A stretch of DNA of 53,717 nt from Microcaldota archaeon (GTDB lineage: Archaea > Micrarchaeota > Micrarchaeia > Anstonellales > Anstonellaceae). The position numbers and the translations under genes are program-made. The stretch spans positions 1-53,717 of the forward strand of contig JAOAJL010000008.1 in assembly GCA_026414185.1 (NCBI GenBank). The letters are read 5' to 3'. Below, piece after piece: positions 25,976 to 34,283 of this stretch (within the stretch, counting starts at the first letter, position 1; the number at the start of each line of letters is the position of its first letter). The notes beneath the pieces are model-generated. The model had not been told where the DNA came from, ran no database searches, and saw only the letters and a program-made list of their open reading frames with translations.

Positions 25976-26536
25976 ATGCTCTTGCGGGGGGCTCCAAGGA
26001 AAAAGAAGATGGCGCTTGAGCAGCTGGTACTCAGCACGCCTCACTACGATAGGCTGGAGCAGGCGCATTACCTTGACAGGCGCGGCTTTTACCGCCAAGC
26101 GTGGAAGCAGAGGTTTGAATGGGGCGTCAGGCTGAAAAAGGCAAAGAAGGGCGATGTCGCCTTCCTCCATACCCACGTGCTTTTGGAGCCTGCAAAAGAC
26201 GCGAATGCCTGCCTTCCTTCCTCCGAGGATATCGCGCATTCTGCCAAAAATGCGGCAAAGCGCGGCGTGCGGCACTACAATATCGCCTGCATAGACGTGG
26301 ATGGGAAGATAATTGGCGTTTTTGAATACGAGGTGGACGGCAAGCTTTGGGAGCTGCTTGATTGGAGCTGCGGCAAGCCGGACGCACGCGAAATAATGCG
26401 CGCCGTGGAAAGCCGCATAACCATGGATACCATCAGCCTGCTTGAGAAAAAGGGGCTTTTGCGGTGGAGAGCCGTCCCAGCCTCCGGCTACAAGTTCAGC
26501 ATACGCAGGGGCATGTTCGTGCCCTCGGAAGAATGA
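25976..26536 (+). CDS. Conserved-looking protein with a JAMM-like HxH...SxxD motif
   Basis: The 186-residue protein is not a family I recognise with certainty. The segment FLHTHVLLEPAKDANACLPS then SEDI gives His-x-His, about ten residues, then Ser-x-x-Asp, the spacing of JAB1/MPN/JAMM zinc sites. It is followed by beta strands (YNIACIDVDGKIIGVFEYEV) as in that fold. The early Glu expected for catalysis is unclear. If correct, it could be a ubiquitin-like-protein or peptide isopeptidase. An AT-rich TATA-like segment around 25939-25950 precedes the ATG. It lies 152 nt upstream of the proteasome gene. Confidence 0.55.
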   Translation: MLLRGAPRKKKMALEQLVLSTPHYDRLEQAHYLDRRGFYRQAWKQRFEWGVRLKKAKKGDVAFLHTHVLLEPAKDANACLPSSEDIAHSAKNAAKRGVRHYNIACIDVDGKIIGVFEYEVDGKLWELLDWSCGKPDAREIMRAVESRITMDTISLLEKKGLLRWRAVPASGYKFSIRRGMFVPSEE

Positions 26537-26541
26537 ATACC

Positions 26542-26549
26542 TATATAAG
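26542..26549 (+). promoter_or_regulatory. TATA box upstream of proteasome beta gene
   Basis: TATATAAG stands right after the preceding stop codon and about 145 nt before ATG 26689. If it drives psmB, the transcript has an unusually long leader (about 120 nt) containing a GGGCA...TGCCC pairing near 26634-26676. Confidence 0.45.
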
Positions 26550-26688
26550 CCTTTGTTTTCCTTATAGAGAGCAGTTTGTCCTTCTGTCTCTTGATTTGCG
26601 ACCTAAGAGCTGAAAGGCTAAACAGATTTCTTTGGGCAGGCGGCAACAACTTGGCTGTTTTGCCTGGCTTTGCCCAGGAGGCGAGCGT

Positions 26689-27327
26689 ATGGCTTCTGAA
26701 GAGCACGAAACAAAGGCAAAGGGCCTTTCCACAGGGACGACGACCGTTGCCATTGCCTGCGCAGACGGCGTGGTCATGGCTTCTGACAGGCGCGCAACCA
26801 TGGGCTACTTCATAGCCAACAAAGACATCCCAAAGATTTACCAGCTGGATGAGAGGCTTTCCATGACGATTGCGGGCGGGGTCGGCGACGCACAGGCACT
26901 CGTGCGGCTGATGCAGGCGGAGGCGGCGCTTTACCGCTTCAAGCACGGCAGGAGCATCGGCGTGAAAGCCGCAGCCACCCTCCTTTCAAATCTGCTCCAG
27001 GGCTACAAGCTTTTTCCATTCTATGTCCAGCTGATTGTGGGCGGGATGGACGAGAAGGCAGAAATTTACAACCTTGATGCGCTGGGGGGCATGACGGAGG
27101 AGAAATTCGTTTCCACCGGCTCCGGCTCCCCAATCGCATACGGGGTGCTTGAGGAGAATTATAAGGAAGGCAGCACCGTAAAGGACAATCTGCGCCTGGC
27201 TGCGCGGGCTGTCGCTGCCGCCATGAAGCGCGACGCCGCATCAGGCGAGCACGTTGACCTGGTGAGCATCACCAAGGCAGGCTTCAAGCGCTATGAGAAA
27301 TCAGAAGTGGAAAAGCTGCTGCAATGA
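26689..27327 (+). CDS. psmB: Proteasome beta subunit, catalytic
   Basis: This is the 20S core peptidase subunit. A 16-residue propeptide ends STG, and the mature chain starts TTTVAIACADG with the nucleophile Thr-1. Asp-17 and Lys-33 equivalents occur in ACADGVVMASDRRATMGYF and NKDIPKIY. SMTIAGGVGDAQ, LLSNLLQGYKLFPFYVQLIV and STGSGSPIAYGVLE are standard blocks. GGAGG before the ATG sets the start; the longer frame is leader sequence. No alpha subunit or PAN ATPase lies in the window. Confidence 0.96.
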   Translation: MASEEHETKAKGLSTGTTTVAIACADGVVMASDRRATMGYFIANKDIPKIYQLDERLSMTIAGGVGDAQALVRLMQAEAALYRFKHGRSIGVKAAATLLSNLLQGYKLFPFYVQLIVGGMDEKAEIYNLDALGGMTEEKFVSTGSGSPIAYGVLEENYKEGSTVKDNLRLAARAVAAAMKRDAASGEHVDLVSITKAGFKRYEKSEVEKLLQ

Positions 27328-27409
27328 CGGAATGAGAATCAAAAGGGCAAGGAAGGCGATTGCCAAAAAAGCAAGACCGATTTGCTTAGGCTAAAAAGAG
27401 GCGACTTTC

Positions 27410-29305
27410 TTGGACTTAAAAGAGATAGAGAAGAAAGTTGAGGAGCTTGTCCCGCCAGAATGCAGGCTTACGAAAGTTGAGGCGGAAGGGCTTGACATAG
27501 TCATCTACCTCAAGGACATCCGCGCATTCTACGCAAACGACCAGCTCATCCGCAAGATAGCAGGCGCGATAAGAAAGCGGATACTGGTGAAGTCGGACCC
27601 ATCCTCCCTCATGCCTGTTGAAGAGGCGATGGCGGCGATAAAGGAGATTGTGCCTGCAGAGGCTGGCGTTTCCGAAATAAGGTTCAATCCCGAATTTTGC
27701 GAAGTGAACATAGAGGCGCTAAAGCCGGGGCTCGTTATCGGGAAGGGAGGGGCGACGCTGAAAGCCATAATAGAAAAGACCCGCTGGGCGCCGGTTGTTT
27801 TGCGCACGCCGACAATGCCTTCATCCACGATAAAGGGCGTGCGCTCCACCATGCTCAAGGAGGCGGCAGCCAGAAAGAAGTTCCTCATCGGGCTTGGAAA
27901 GGAGATATGCTCTGCGCCTCAGGCAAAATCAGACTGGGTAAAGGTGACTGCGCTTGGCGGTTTCAATGAGGTGGGTAGAAGCTGCGCGCTCGTGCAGACG
28001 CCAAACTCCAACGTGCTGGTGGACTGCGGAATAAACCCAGAAACCTTTGAGCCTTCCAAGGCATACCCCTACCTCAACGCGATGAACCTTGAGCTTGACC
28101 AGCTTGACGCCGTGGTGCTGACGCACGCGCACATGGACCACTGCGGCTTCATACCCTATCTTTATGCCTACGGCTATGACGGGCCAGTCTATTGCACCAC
28201 CCCCACCCGCGAGCTTGCGATACTCTTGCAGATGGACTTCATATCAATCGCCAACAAGAACTCAAACTACTCCGCGCCTTACGGCATAAAGGACATACAA
28301 AAGGAGCTTTCCCACATGGTCACGGTTGATTACGGCGAGGTCATTGACATCACGCCGGAGATAAAGCTCACCTTTTACAACGCAGGGCACATACTCGGCA
28401 GCGCGATGGTGCACCTGCACATAGGGGAAGGCTTGCACAACCTTGTTTTTTCCGGCGATGTGAAATACGGCTTCACCAAGCTGTTTGACCAGGCAAATGC
28501 CGCTTTTCCGCGCGTTGAGACGATGTTTCTTGACTCAACTTACGGCGGGAGGAACGACAGCCAGCCAAACCGCCACGAAGCAGACAAGAGGCTGATTGAG
28601 CTTGCCACTGCCACCTGCCAGCGCGGCGGCAAGGTGCTCATCCCCTCATTCGCAGTGGGGCGCTCGCAGGAAATAATGCTTGTCTTTGAGGAGCATGCGG
28701 GCAAGAACAGGGACTTCAACTACCCGGTTTATCTTGACGGCATGATACTGGAGGCATCGGCGATTCACACCGCCTATCCGGAATACCTGCGGCACAATGT
28801 CCAGCGCAGGATTCTCTCAAATGACTCGCCCTTTGAAAGCAGGATATTTGAGCCTGTGAAAAAGGACCGCAAGGAGATTGCAGAGGGCGAGCCGGCGATA
28901 ATAATAGCCCCCTCCGGCATGCTTTCGGGCGGTCCCTCCGTTGAGTACCTCAAGCTTCTTGCCGACGACCCCAAAAACTCCCTTTTCTTTGTGGGCTACC
29001 AGTCAGCCCTTTCGCTTGGGAGAAAGATACAGCGCGGAGTCAAAGAAGTGCCGATGGTCGGGGACGACGGGAGGGCAACCTCGCTTAAGATAAACATGGA
29101 AGTCGCAACCGTGGAGGGCTACTCGGGACACTCCGACCGCTCCCAGCTCCTTTCGCTCATCAGAAACATGAGGCCCAAGCCCGAAAAGATATTCACTCTG
29201 CACGGCGATGAAACGAAGTGCGAGGACCTGTCGCGGACAATTTCCCACCAGATGCGCATTGACAGCCGCGCACCGATGAACCTTGATGCCATCAGGCTGA
29301 AATAG
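27410..29305 (+). CDS. fttA: aCPSF1/FttA: KH-domain beta-CASP ribonuclease and transcription terminator
   Basis: The 631-residue length is as expected. Two KH-type domains fill residues 1-150 (with ALKPGLVIGKGGATLKAIIE). The metallo-beta-lactamase domain follows, with the zinc motif HAHMDHCGFIPY, then GHILGSAMVHL, SGDVKYG and FLDSTYGGR. The beta-CASP domain ends with EGYSGHSDR and LHGDETKCEDL. In archaea this protein cleaves nascent RNA at U-rich sites and terminates transcription by RNA polymerase. The start is TTG with GAGG upstream. Confidence 0.96.
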   Translation: MDLKEIEKKVEELVPPECRLTKVEAEGLDIVIYLKDIRAFYANDQLIRKIAGAIRKRILVKSDPSSLMPVEEAMAAIKEIVPAEAGVSEIRFNPEFCEVNIEALKPGLVIGKGGATLKAIIEKTRWAPVVLRTPTMPSSTIKGVRSTMLKEAAARKKFLIGLGKEICSAPQAKSDWVKVTALGGFNEVGRSCALVQTPNSNVLVDCGINPETFEPSKAYPYLNAMNLELDQLDAVVLTHAHMDHCGFIPYLYAYGYDGPVYCTTPTRELAILLQMDFISIANKNSNYSAPYGIKDIQKELSHMVTVDYGEVIDITPEIKLTFYNAGHILGSAMVHLHIGEGLHNLVFSGDVKYGFTKLFDQANAAFPRVETMFLDSTYGGRNDSQPNRHEADKRLIELATATCQRGGKVLIPSFAVGRSQEIMLVFEEHAGKNRDFNYPVYLDGMILEASAIHTAYPEYLRHNVQRRILSNDSPFESRIFEPVKKDRKEIAEGEPAIIIAPSGMLSGGPSVEYLKLLADDPKNSLFFVGYQSALSLGRKIQRGVKEVPMVGDDGRATSLKINMEVATVEGYSGHSDRSQLLSLIRNMRPKPEKIFTLHGDETKCEDLSRTISHQMRIDSRAPMNLDAIRLK

Positions 29306-29319
29306 TAAGATGCCGGTGC

Positions 29320-30744
29320 CTAAGCCGGCGGCTGAACCGGCGGCGGAACGGGCTTTTTCTTCTCCAAGCGCTGGAAAATCTGGCGGAGGTATTCCGAGAT
29401 GAACCTTATTGCCCGCCCCAGATAGCGCCTGCCGAAAATGAATACGGAAAGAAAAGCGACGACAATCCCAAGCGCCAGCACGGAGAGGATTGCCTCGCCT
29501 GCCTCCTTGCCGCCAAACCCGCTTTCCCTCTTTTCCCCCTGCTGCGCCCAGCTGGCGTTGCCTGCCTGCGAGGCGGGCTTGGCAGGCTGCGGGCGCACGA
29601 AGGCAAGCGCAACCACCTCCTCCGCAGTTTCATACTTGTTTTTTGCCACCAGCCGCACCTGCGTGTCCGAGCTTATGCAGATTCTGCCCATGAAAAGCCC
29701 CTGCGGTGTGAGCGAGACTTCCAAGGGTGCCTCGGCGGCAGGCCCGTGCCTGCTCATGCGCACGTCAAGGGGAAGGTGCAGGCGCGGGTCGGTGATGTTG
29801 GCAAGCAGGACATAGCAGTTCTGACTTTCTGGTTTCGCAGTGAAGCTGTTTATTTTCAGCAGGTTGCCGAGGGTCAGCCGCTCCTCTGCGGACTTGTTGA
29901 CGGCAAATTCAAAGGAATACGGATACTCGTTTCTTTCGGCAACAAGCCTGAGAACTGCCCCTGCCTTTGGAATCCTTACCTCTACCGCCCCGCTTTCATC
30001 TGTCAATACGGTGCTGTTGTTGCCTTCCAAGAATATCCGGACAGCCTGCCCTGCCAAGATTTCCCCCTTCTGCCCAAAGAAAACCGCCCTCAAGACAATC
30101 CCGGAGCCGCTTTTGCTCTGCCAGCTGGGCAGGGGAGCCTGCGGCAGCTGGACCTTTATGAAGTCGCCGTCCGCCCCTTTCCGAAGCTCATCGGAGGAGA
30201 AACTCTTGGAAAGGTTGCCGTGTGCCGCATAGCCGCTGAACTGCAAGCCGGAAGGAAGCAAAAAGAGCGCAGTTCCGCGCTTTCCGGTTCTTTTCAGCAT
30301 TCCGTAATCTTGCAGGAAGACAGAGGCATTCTCCACCCCGAAGTTTGAGGAATTCACCACCCAGATTACTACCTTTTCAAGCCGGACCGGAACAGTGAAA
30401 TTCAGAAGGGTGTAGGTTCCGTTGGCAAAGCCGCTTTTCTCCTCGCCCTCCCAATAGGGTGTTGAAACGCGGACCTTGAAGGTGCGAATCTCGTAATCCT
30501 TCGGCACGATATTGGAGAGATTGGCGAGGAAAAAGCCGTTCGGCTCGGTATAACCCGAAATGGAGCCGTCACTTTCGCTGACGGCGCTTGCATTCTGGAA
30601 GCGGACTTCCACAAGGGCGCGCTCAACCGGATTGCCTTCCAGGTCAGCCGCCTGGACATAAAGCTGCTGCACCCACAAAGAAAATGCCGGCTGGCACAAG
30701 AAAAGCACCGCGATTGCAGCCAACGCCGATTTTGCTCCCGCCAT
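29320..30744 (-). CDS. Secreted, C-terminally membrane-anchored surface protein
   Basis: This 474-residue protein has a signal peptide (KSALAAIAVLFLCQPAFS). Extracytoplasmic beta-sandwich segments of the carboxypeptidase-regulatory/Ig type follow (AADLEGNPVERALVEVRFQN, GQAVRIFLEGNNSTVLTDES) with several N-x-S/T sites. A transmembrane helix comes near residue 425 (AILSVLALGIVVAFLSVFIF), then a basic cytoplasmic tail ending in a proline run. Its ATG follows the LysW-like stop by one base, so the two are translationally coupled. It is convergent with fttA. Function unknown. Confidence 0.8.
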   Translation of the reverse strand: MAGAKSALAAIAVLFLCQPAFSLWVQQLYVQAADLEGNPVERALVEVRFQNASAVSESDGSISGYTEPNGFFLANLSNIVPKDYEIRTFKVRVSTPYWEGEEKSGFANGTYTLLNFTVPVRLEKVVIWVVNSSNFGVENASVFLQDYGMLKRTGKRGTALFLLPSGLQFSGYAAHGNLSKSFSSDELRKGADGDFIKVQLPQAPLPSWQSKSGSGIVLRAVFFGQKGEILAGQAVRIFLEGNNSTVLTDESGAVEVRIPKAGAVLRLVAERNEYPYSFEFAVNKSAEERLTLGNLLKINSFTAKPESQNCYVLLANITDPRLHLPLDVRMSRHGPAAEAPLEVSLTPQGLFMGRICISSDTQVRLVAKNKYETAEEVVALAFVRPQPAKPASQAGNASWAQQGEKRESGFGGKEAGEAILSVLALGIVVAFLSVFIFGRRYLGRAIRFISEYLRQIFQRLEKKKPVPPPVQPPA

Positions 30745-30745
30745 C

Positions 30746-30898
30746 CTACTCCTCCTTTACGGCTTCAAAAACTGGCGGAAAATCGCTGACCAGCTTGAGC
30801 AGCGCTCCGCAGTCCGGGCAGTTGATTATGTCCCCCACCGCGATGTTTGGCGGAAGGGGGATGTGGTAGGTGCATTCCGGGCATTCCGATATTGCCAT
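30746..30898 (-). CDS. LysW-like zinc-ribbon carrier protein, 50 residues
   Basis: A short gene below usual ORF cut-offs. It encodes MAISECPECTYHIPLPP followed by VGDIINCPDCGALLKL and ends EAVKEE. CPEC and CPDC form the zinc ribbon, and VGDII-CPDCG is the hallmark of LysW, the amino-group carrier of lysine/arginine biosynthesis. A C-terminal Glu, the usual attachment point, is present, but the conserved EDWGE ending is not. No LysX/LysZ/LysY/LysJ is in the window. The stop TAG precedes the surface-protein ATG by one base. Confidence 0.75.
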   Translation of the reverse strand: MAISECPECTYHIPLPPNIAVGDIINCPDCGALLKLVSDFPPVFEAVKEE

Positions 30899-31002
30899 GC
30901 TGAGCCTTCGAACTCAAATATTAAGAAGGTTGGCAGTTTGAGGCGGCTATTTTCTTGCCCTCTTGCCGCCGCGCTTGTGCTGGGGCAAAGCCGCCTGGCA
31001 AA

Positions 31003-31033
31003 AGGTTTAAATCCTCCTCATTTATAGGTAATT
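31003..31033 (+). promoter_or_regulatory. Promoter region of the toroid/dynamin cluster
   Basis: GGTTTAAAT (31003-31011) and AATTTATAG (31029 on) are two TATA-like elements upstream of ATG 31110, giving a leader of about 50-75 nt. The rest of the 211-nt space holds no other feature I can support. Confidence 0.35.
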
Positions 31034-31109
31034 TATAGATAAGCGCATTAGAAACAAGAGGCGATGAAGCTCGCCCAGGCGCAACGCCGAACCGCCCGCC
31101 AAGAGGCTG

Positions 31110-32033
31110 ATGGCTTCTACTTTTAGGCAGGTAATGCAGATGGAAACCTGTGCTTTGATAGACACCGATAAGCTTGCCTCGTTCATAGGGAACAGGCTGA
31201 ACTCCGACGGCGGATACGGCTTTGCTCGCAGGCTTTACGGCTTTGAGTTCCCATCCAGCATCTCCGAGACCTATTATGCGCTTGGAGCCCTGTCCTTCTG
31301 CGGTTGCAGAATTCCATCAAAAGCAAAGACGGTTGCTTATTTGGAAAGGAGCGGGGTTCTGGATTGCGCCAAGTGCCTTCCTTCAGCCGCATTCCATACG
31401 ATAGGGGCATTTCTTTTGCTTGGGAAGAAGCCCGATGCCAATCCCGAGCTTGTGGCGTTTCTGGAAAGGAACATCGGGGAAAAAAGCATTCTCTGCGGAA
31501 AGCACCGCTCTTTTTGGCTTTCTGCCGATTATGGCGCCGCAGACTCCCCATTCAGCCGCATTTTCTACTCTGCAAACGCCCTTAGGATGCTTGGCAAAAA
31601 AGCCGCGGGCGCAGCTTGGCTTGTGCGCTGCCTTCAACGGGAAGGCGGTTTTGGGGCTGGAAGGGCAGATGTCGTTTCAACCTACCATGCACTTTCAGCC
31701 CTCTTATGCGCGGGCGGCTTCCTCCCCGACCCGAAAAAAACTGCGGATTTTGTGGAAAGGTGCTCTGTAGCCAGCGGAGGCTACTCCATGGCGGCTGGGG
31801 GGGCGCCTGCGTTTGTTGAGACAACCTTCTTCGCCCTCTTTTCGCTTGCCATGCTTGGTGAAAAGCCGAAAAGCCCGGAAAAGCACATCCGCTTCATTGC
31901 AAGTCTGCAAAATTCTGACGGCGGTTTTCGGCGCTCTGCGGAGATGGGTGTTTCCACCCTTGCCAACAGCTACTACGCTGTTGGAGCATTGGAGTGCCTG
32001 TCAGGTGATTGCCATAGCAAAACACACATATGA
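31110..32033 (+). CDS. Alpha-alpha toroid protein, prenyltransferase/terpene cyclase-like
   Basis: The 307-residue protein is built from repeats with aromatic Asp-Gly-Gly motifs: NSDGGYGFARR, REGGFGAGR, VASGGYSMAAG, QNSDGGFRRS. Each is preceded by a helix such as YYALGALSF or TYHALSALL. This is the toroid of protein prenyltransferase beta subunits and squalene cyclases. The usual FTase/GGTase zinc ligands (Asp-x-Cys...His) were not found, nor was a DXDD cyclase motif, so catalysis is uncertain. It is 13 nt upstream of a dynamin-like GTPase, suggesting a shared operon. Confidence 0.75.
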   Translation: MASTFRQVMQMETCALIDTDKLASFIGNRLNSDGGYGFARRLYGFEFPSSISETYYALGALSFCGCRIPSKAKTVAYLERSGVLDCAKCLPSAAFHTIGAFLLLGKKPDANPELVAFLERNIGEKSILCGKHRSFWLSADYGAADSPFSRIFYSANALRMLGKKAAGAAWLVRCLQREGGFGAGRADVVSTYHALSALLCAGGFLPDPKKTADFVERCSVASGGYSMAAGGAPAFVETTFFALFSLAMLGEKPKSPEKHIRFIASLQNSDGGFRRSAEMGVSTLANSYYAVGALECLSGDCHSKTHI

Positions 32034-32046
32034 GAGCAGAAAGAAA

Positions 32047-33768
32047 ATGCTTCTGGAAGCGCTTTCGTGCCTTTCCAGGATTGAGCCCTCCTGGGCCGGA
32101 CGGGCGGAGAAGATAGGCGAAAGCCTTGAAGGAGGGTTCTTCACCCTCGCAGTGATGGGGCAGGTCAAGCGCGGCAAGACAACGATAGCAAATGCGCTTC
32201 TTGGCGAGCCGCTTCTGCCGGTTGACACGCTTCCCCTCACCTCCATAGTCACCTGCATAAGATACGGCAAAGGCAAAAGATTCACAGTGTCCTTTGCCGA
32301 CGGAAGCAAAAGGGAAATAAGCGCTGCGCAGATTACCGACTACATTACTGAAGACAAAAACCCGAAAAATGAAAAGAAGGTGGAGAGGGTTGAAATTGAG
32401 CACCCCTCCGCCTTCCTCTCGCTGGGAGTCATGCTCGTGGATACCCCTGGAATAGGCTCTGTGCATCTGCACAACACCGAAATAACCCACCGCTTCCTGC
32501 CCGAAGTGGATGCGGCTCTATTTACCCTCTCGCCCGACCCGCCGATAACGGAGGCGGAATGCGCATTTCTTGCTGAAAGCGCAAAATTCGCCTCCAAGTT
32601 CTTCTTTGCCCTCACAAAATCAGACTACCTGCCGAAAAAAGAGCTTGCCAAGCTGGTGGCTTTCAACCGGAGCATGATTGCGCAGAAGATAGGCTTGGAA
32701 AAGCGGAAGGTGAAGCTTTATACTTTCTCAGCCAAGCAGGCACTTGAGGCAAAGAAAAGGAGCCAGAGGGCTTGGCTTGCAAAAAGCGGCTTTAGCCGAT
32801 TTGAAACCGCACTGAGAAATTTTGTGGTGCGGCAGAAGGGCTGGCTGGTGCTTGGCTCATCAGCCGCAAAGACCGCCCATCTTGCGCAGGAAACGCTGAA
32901 TCAGAGGCTTATTGAAAAAAGCTCCATGTGCGCCTCTGCCGAGGAGCTGGAGGGCAGGCTTAGGCGCTTTGAGGCGGAGCTCCAGCGCGCGCATTCCCTC
33001 AAAGAGAAGCTTGACGGCCTAATTGAGCTTGAACAGCGCAAAATAATGGAGGGTCTGGATGAGGATTTGGAAGGGTTCAAGCGCACGCAGGCTCCGCTGA
33101 TTGTTGAGAAGGTTCTCAGGTATGCGGAGGGGATTGGGGACTGCGGCAACGAGGAATTCAACCGCGCAGTTGAGGAATTCCGCTCGCAATGCGTCCTTGA
33201 AGCCCTCGGCTCTTTTAGGGATTTGCAGGAGCAAAAAATATCGCAGGAGTTTTCAAGGCGCATCGGCGCTTACTCCGCTTCCGTGGATGAGATAATAGCC
33301 GGCATGGAGAAAGCCGCTTCTGAAATTTTCAAGGTTAGGATAAGAAGCGCGGCAGGGGGCGAACGACTGGCACTTGAAAGCAATTTCTATTTCAAGCTCT
33401 CTCGGGAGGGGCAGGACACTGACTCGCCGGGCATTGAGCTTGCGCTTCCTCGCTTCATGTTCAGAAAAAGGAAGATGCAGAGGGTTGAAAGGCAGGTGAG
33501 GGAGGATTTGGAGATAAACGCCGGCAGGATGCGCTATGACTTCCTGTCGCGCATGCGCAAAAGCGCCGATGCCTTCAAGTTCAGGCTTTCGGACAAGATA
33601 GATGCGGTTGCAGACGGCATCCGCCTGGCAAGCAGGCGCGCGCTTGAATCGCAGAAAGAAGGCGGAGAAGGGGCGCAAAGAAGGCTTGAAAAGATTGACA
33701 GGGACATTTCCGAGCTTGGGCGCCTCATTTCAGTGTGCCGGAAGATAGAAAGCGAGGTTAAAAAATGA
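32047..33768 (+). CDS. Dynamin-like large GTPase
   Basis: The 573-residue protein carries a GTPase domain with P-loop GQVKRGKTTIANALL, switch-I Thr in LPLTSIVTCIRYG, G3 DTPGIGS, and G4 TKSD, then a long helical region with coiled-coil character (residues about 290-573) resembling the bacterial dynamin-like stalk. No obvious transmembrane helix is present; a basic segment RFMFRKRKMQRVERQVRED may touch lipid. Family members remodel or repair membranes, and some act in phage defence. The frame extends upstream to 31813, but that part overlaps the toroid gene, so ATG 32047 is used. Confidence 0.85.
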   Translation: MLLEALSCLSRIEPSWAGRAEKIGESLEGGFFTLAVMGQVKRGKTTIANALLGEPLLPVDTLPLTSIVTCIRYGKGKRFTVSFADGSKREISAAQITDYITEDKNPKNEKKVERVEIEHPSAFLSLGVMLVDTPGIGSVHLHNTEITHRFLPEVDAALFTLSPDPPITEAECAFLAESAKFASKFFFALTKSDYLPKKELAKLVAFNRSMIAQKIGLEKRKVKLYTFSAKQALEAKKRSQRAWLAKSGFSRFETALRNFVVRQKGWLVLGSSAAKTAHLAQETLNQRLIEKSSMCASAEELEGRLRRFEAELQRAHSLKEKLDGLIELEQRKIMEGLDEDLEGFKRTQAPLIVEKVLRYAEGIGDCGNEEFNRAVEEFRSQCVLEALGSFRDLQEQKISQEFSRRIGAYSASVDEIIAGMEKAASEIFKVRIRSAAGGERLALESNFYFKLSREGQDTDSPGIELALPRFMFRKRKMQRVERQVREDLEINAGRMRYDFLSRMRKSADAFKFRLSDKIDAVADGIRLASRRALESQKEGGEGAQRRLEKIDRDISELGRLISVCRKIESEVKK

Positions 33769-33798
33769 AGCCCAAGAAAGCCAGCAACTGGCTTAGAG

Positions 33799-34050
33799 AT
33801 GAAAGTTTGCGCCCAAAAACAGGTTGATTGGATGCTTAGGCAGTCCTGGGAGCTTGCAACGGCGGTCTCGCTTGCCTTCGCTGTGCCATTCTGGCTGATG
33901 GTATTTGCCAACACCTACCGGCACTTTCCAAAGATGGAGCCGAAAAAGAGGCTTTCCATGAGCATCAGGCAGGCAACCGCGCTTTCCCTTATTCTTCTTG
34001 CCATAGTGTTCATCTCCCTCTGGGCGCTGATGGACTTTGTCGCAAGATGA
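33799..34050 (+). CDS. Small two-helix membrane protein
   Basis: 83 residues with two hydrophobic helices (AVSLAFAVPFWLMVFANTY and ALSLILLAIVFISLWALMDF). The start could instead be ATG 33832, which has AGGT seven bases upstream and would give 72 residues. It is 30 nt downstream of the dynamin-like gene on the same strand. It may provide the membrane anchor that the GTPase lacks; this is inference. Confidence 0.6.
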   Translation: MKVCAQKQVDWMLRQSWELATAVSLAFAVPFWLMVFANTYRHFPKMEPKKRLSMSIRQATALSLILLAIVFISLWALMDFVAR

Positions 34051-34162
34051 CGGCGAACGGCTTTGCATCGCGTGTCGGCAAGACGTCGCCGCGCTTTTTC
34101 TTGGCAGGCAGGATGCGCCCCCTATTTTGGCATCCCGCAAATCCTCCAAATAAAGCCAAAAA

Positions 34163-34193
34163 TTTATACCAAAAGAGATAATATTATAAATTA
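34163..34193 (+). promoter_or_regulatory. AT-rich promoter of the secreted-protein gene pair
   Basis: TTTATACC (34163-34170) and ATTATAAATTA (34183-34193) are TATA candidates within an AT-rich patch after a GC-rich spacer of about 110 nt. The leader would be about 60-90 nt to ATG 34284. Confidence 0.45.
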
Positions 34194-34283
34194 TACTGAT
34201 TAGAACAATTTCGCATAGAGCTGCGAACTGGGCAGTAGGTCTTCGCAGGATCTATGAAAGCAAAAAGTGGGAGGAATGAGAAA

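Noticed and set aside
31062-31109. GCGATGA ... CTGA boxes resembling a C/D sRNA, and a 20-codon reading frame
   Set aside because: The boxes match loosely, no terminal stem is evident, and the small frame has no family or ribosome-binding support.
31813-32046. N-terminal extension of the dynamin-like protein
   Set aside because: It overlaps the toroid gene in another frame and adds sequence not typical of dynamins; ATG 32047 lies just after the toroid stop.
33765-33827. 20-codon frame overlapping the dynamin-like gene stop
   Set aside because: Too short and without features; no sign that it is a frameshifted end of the GTPase.
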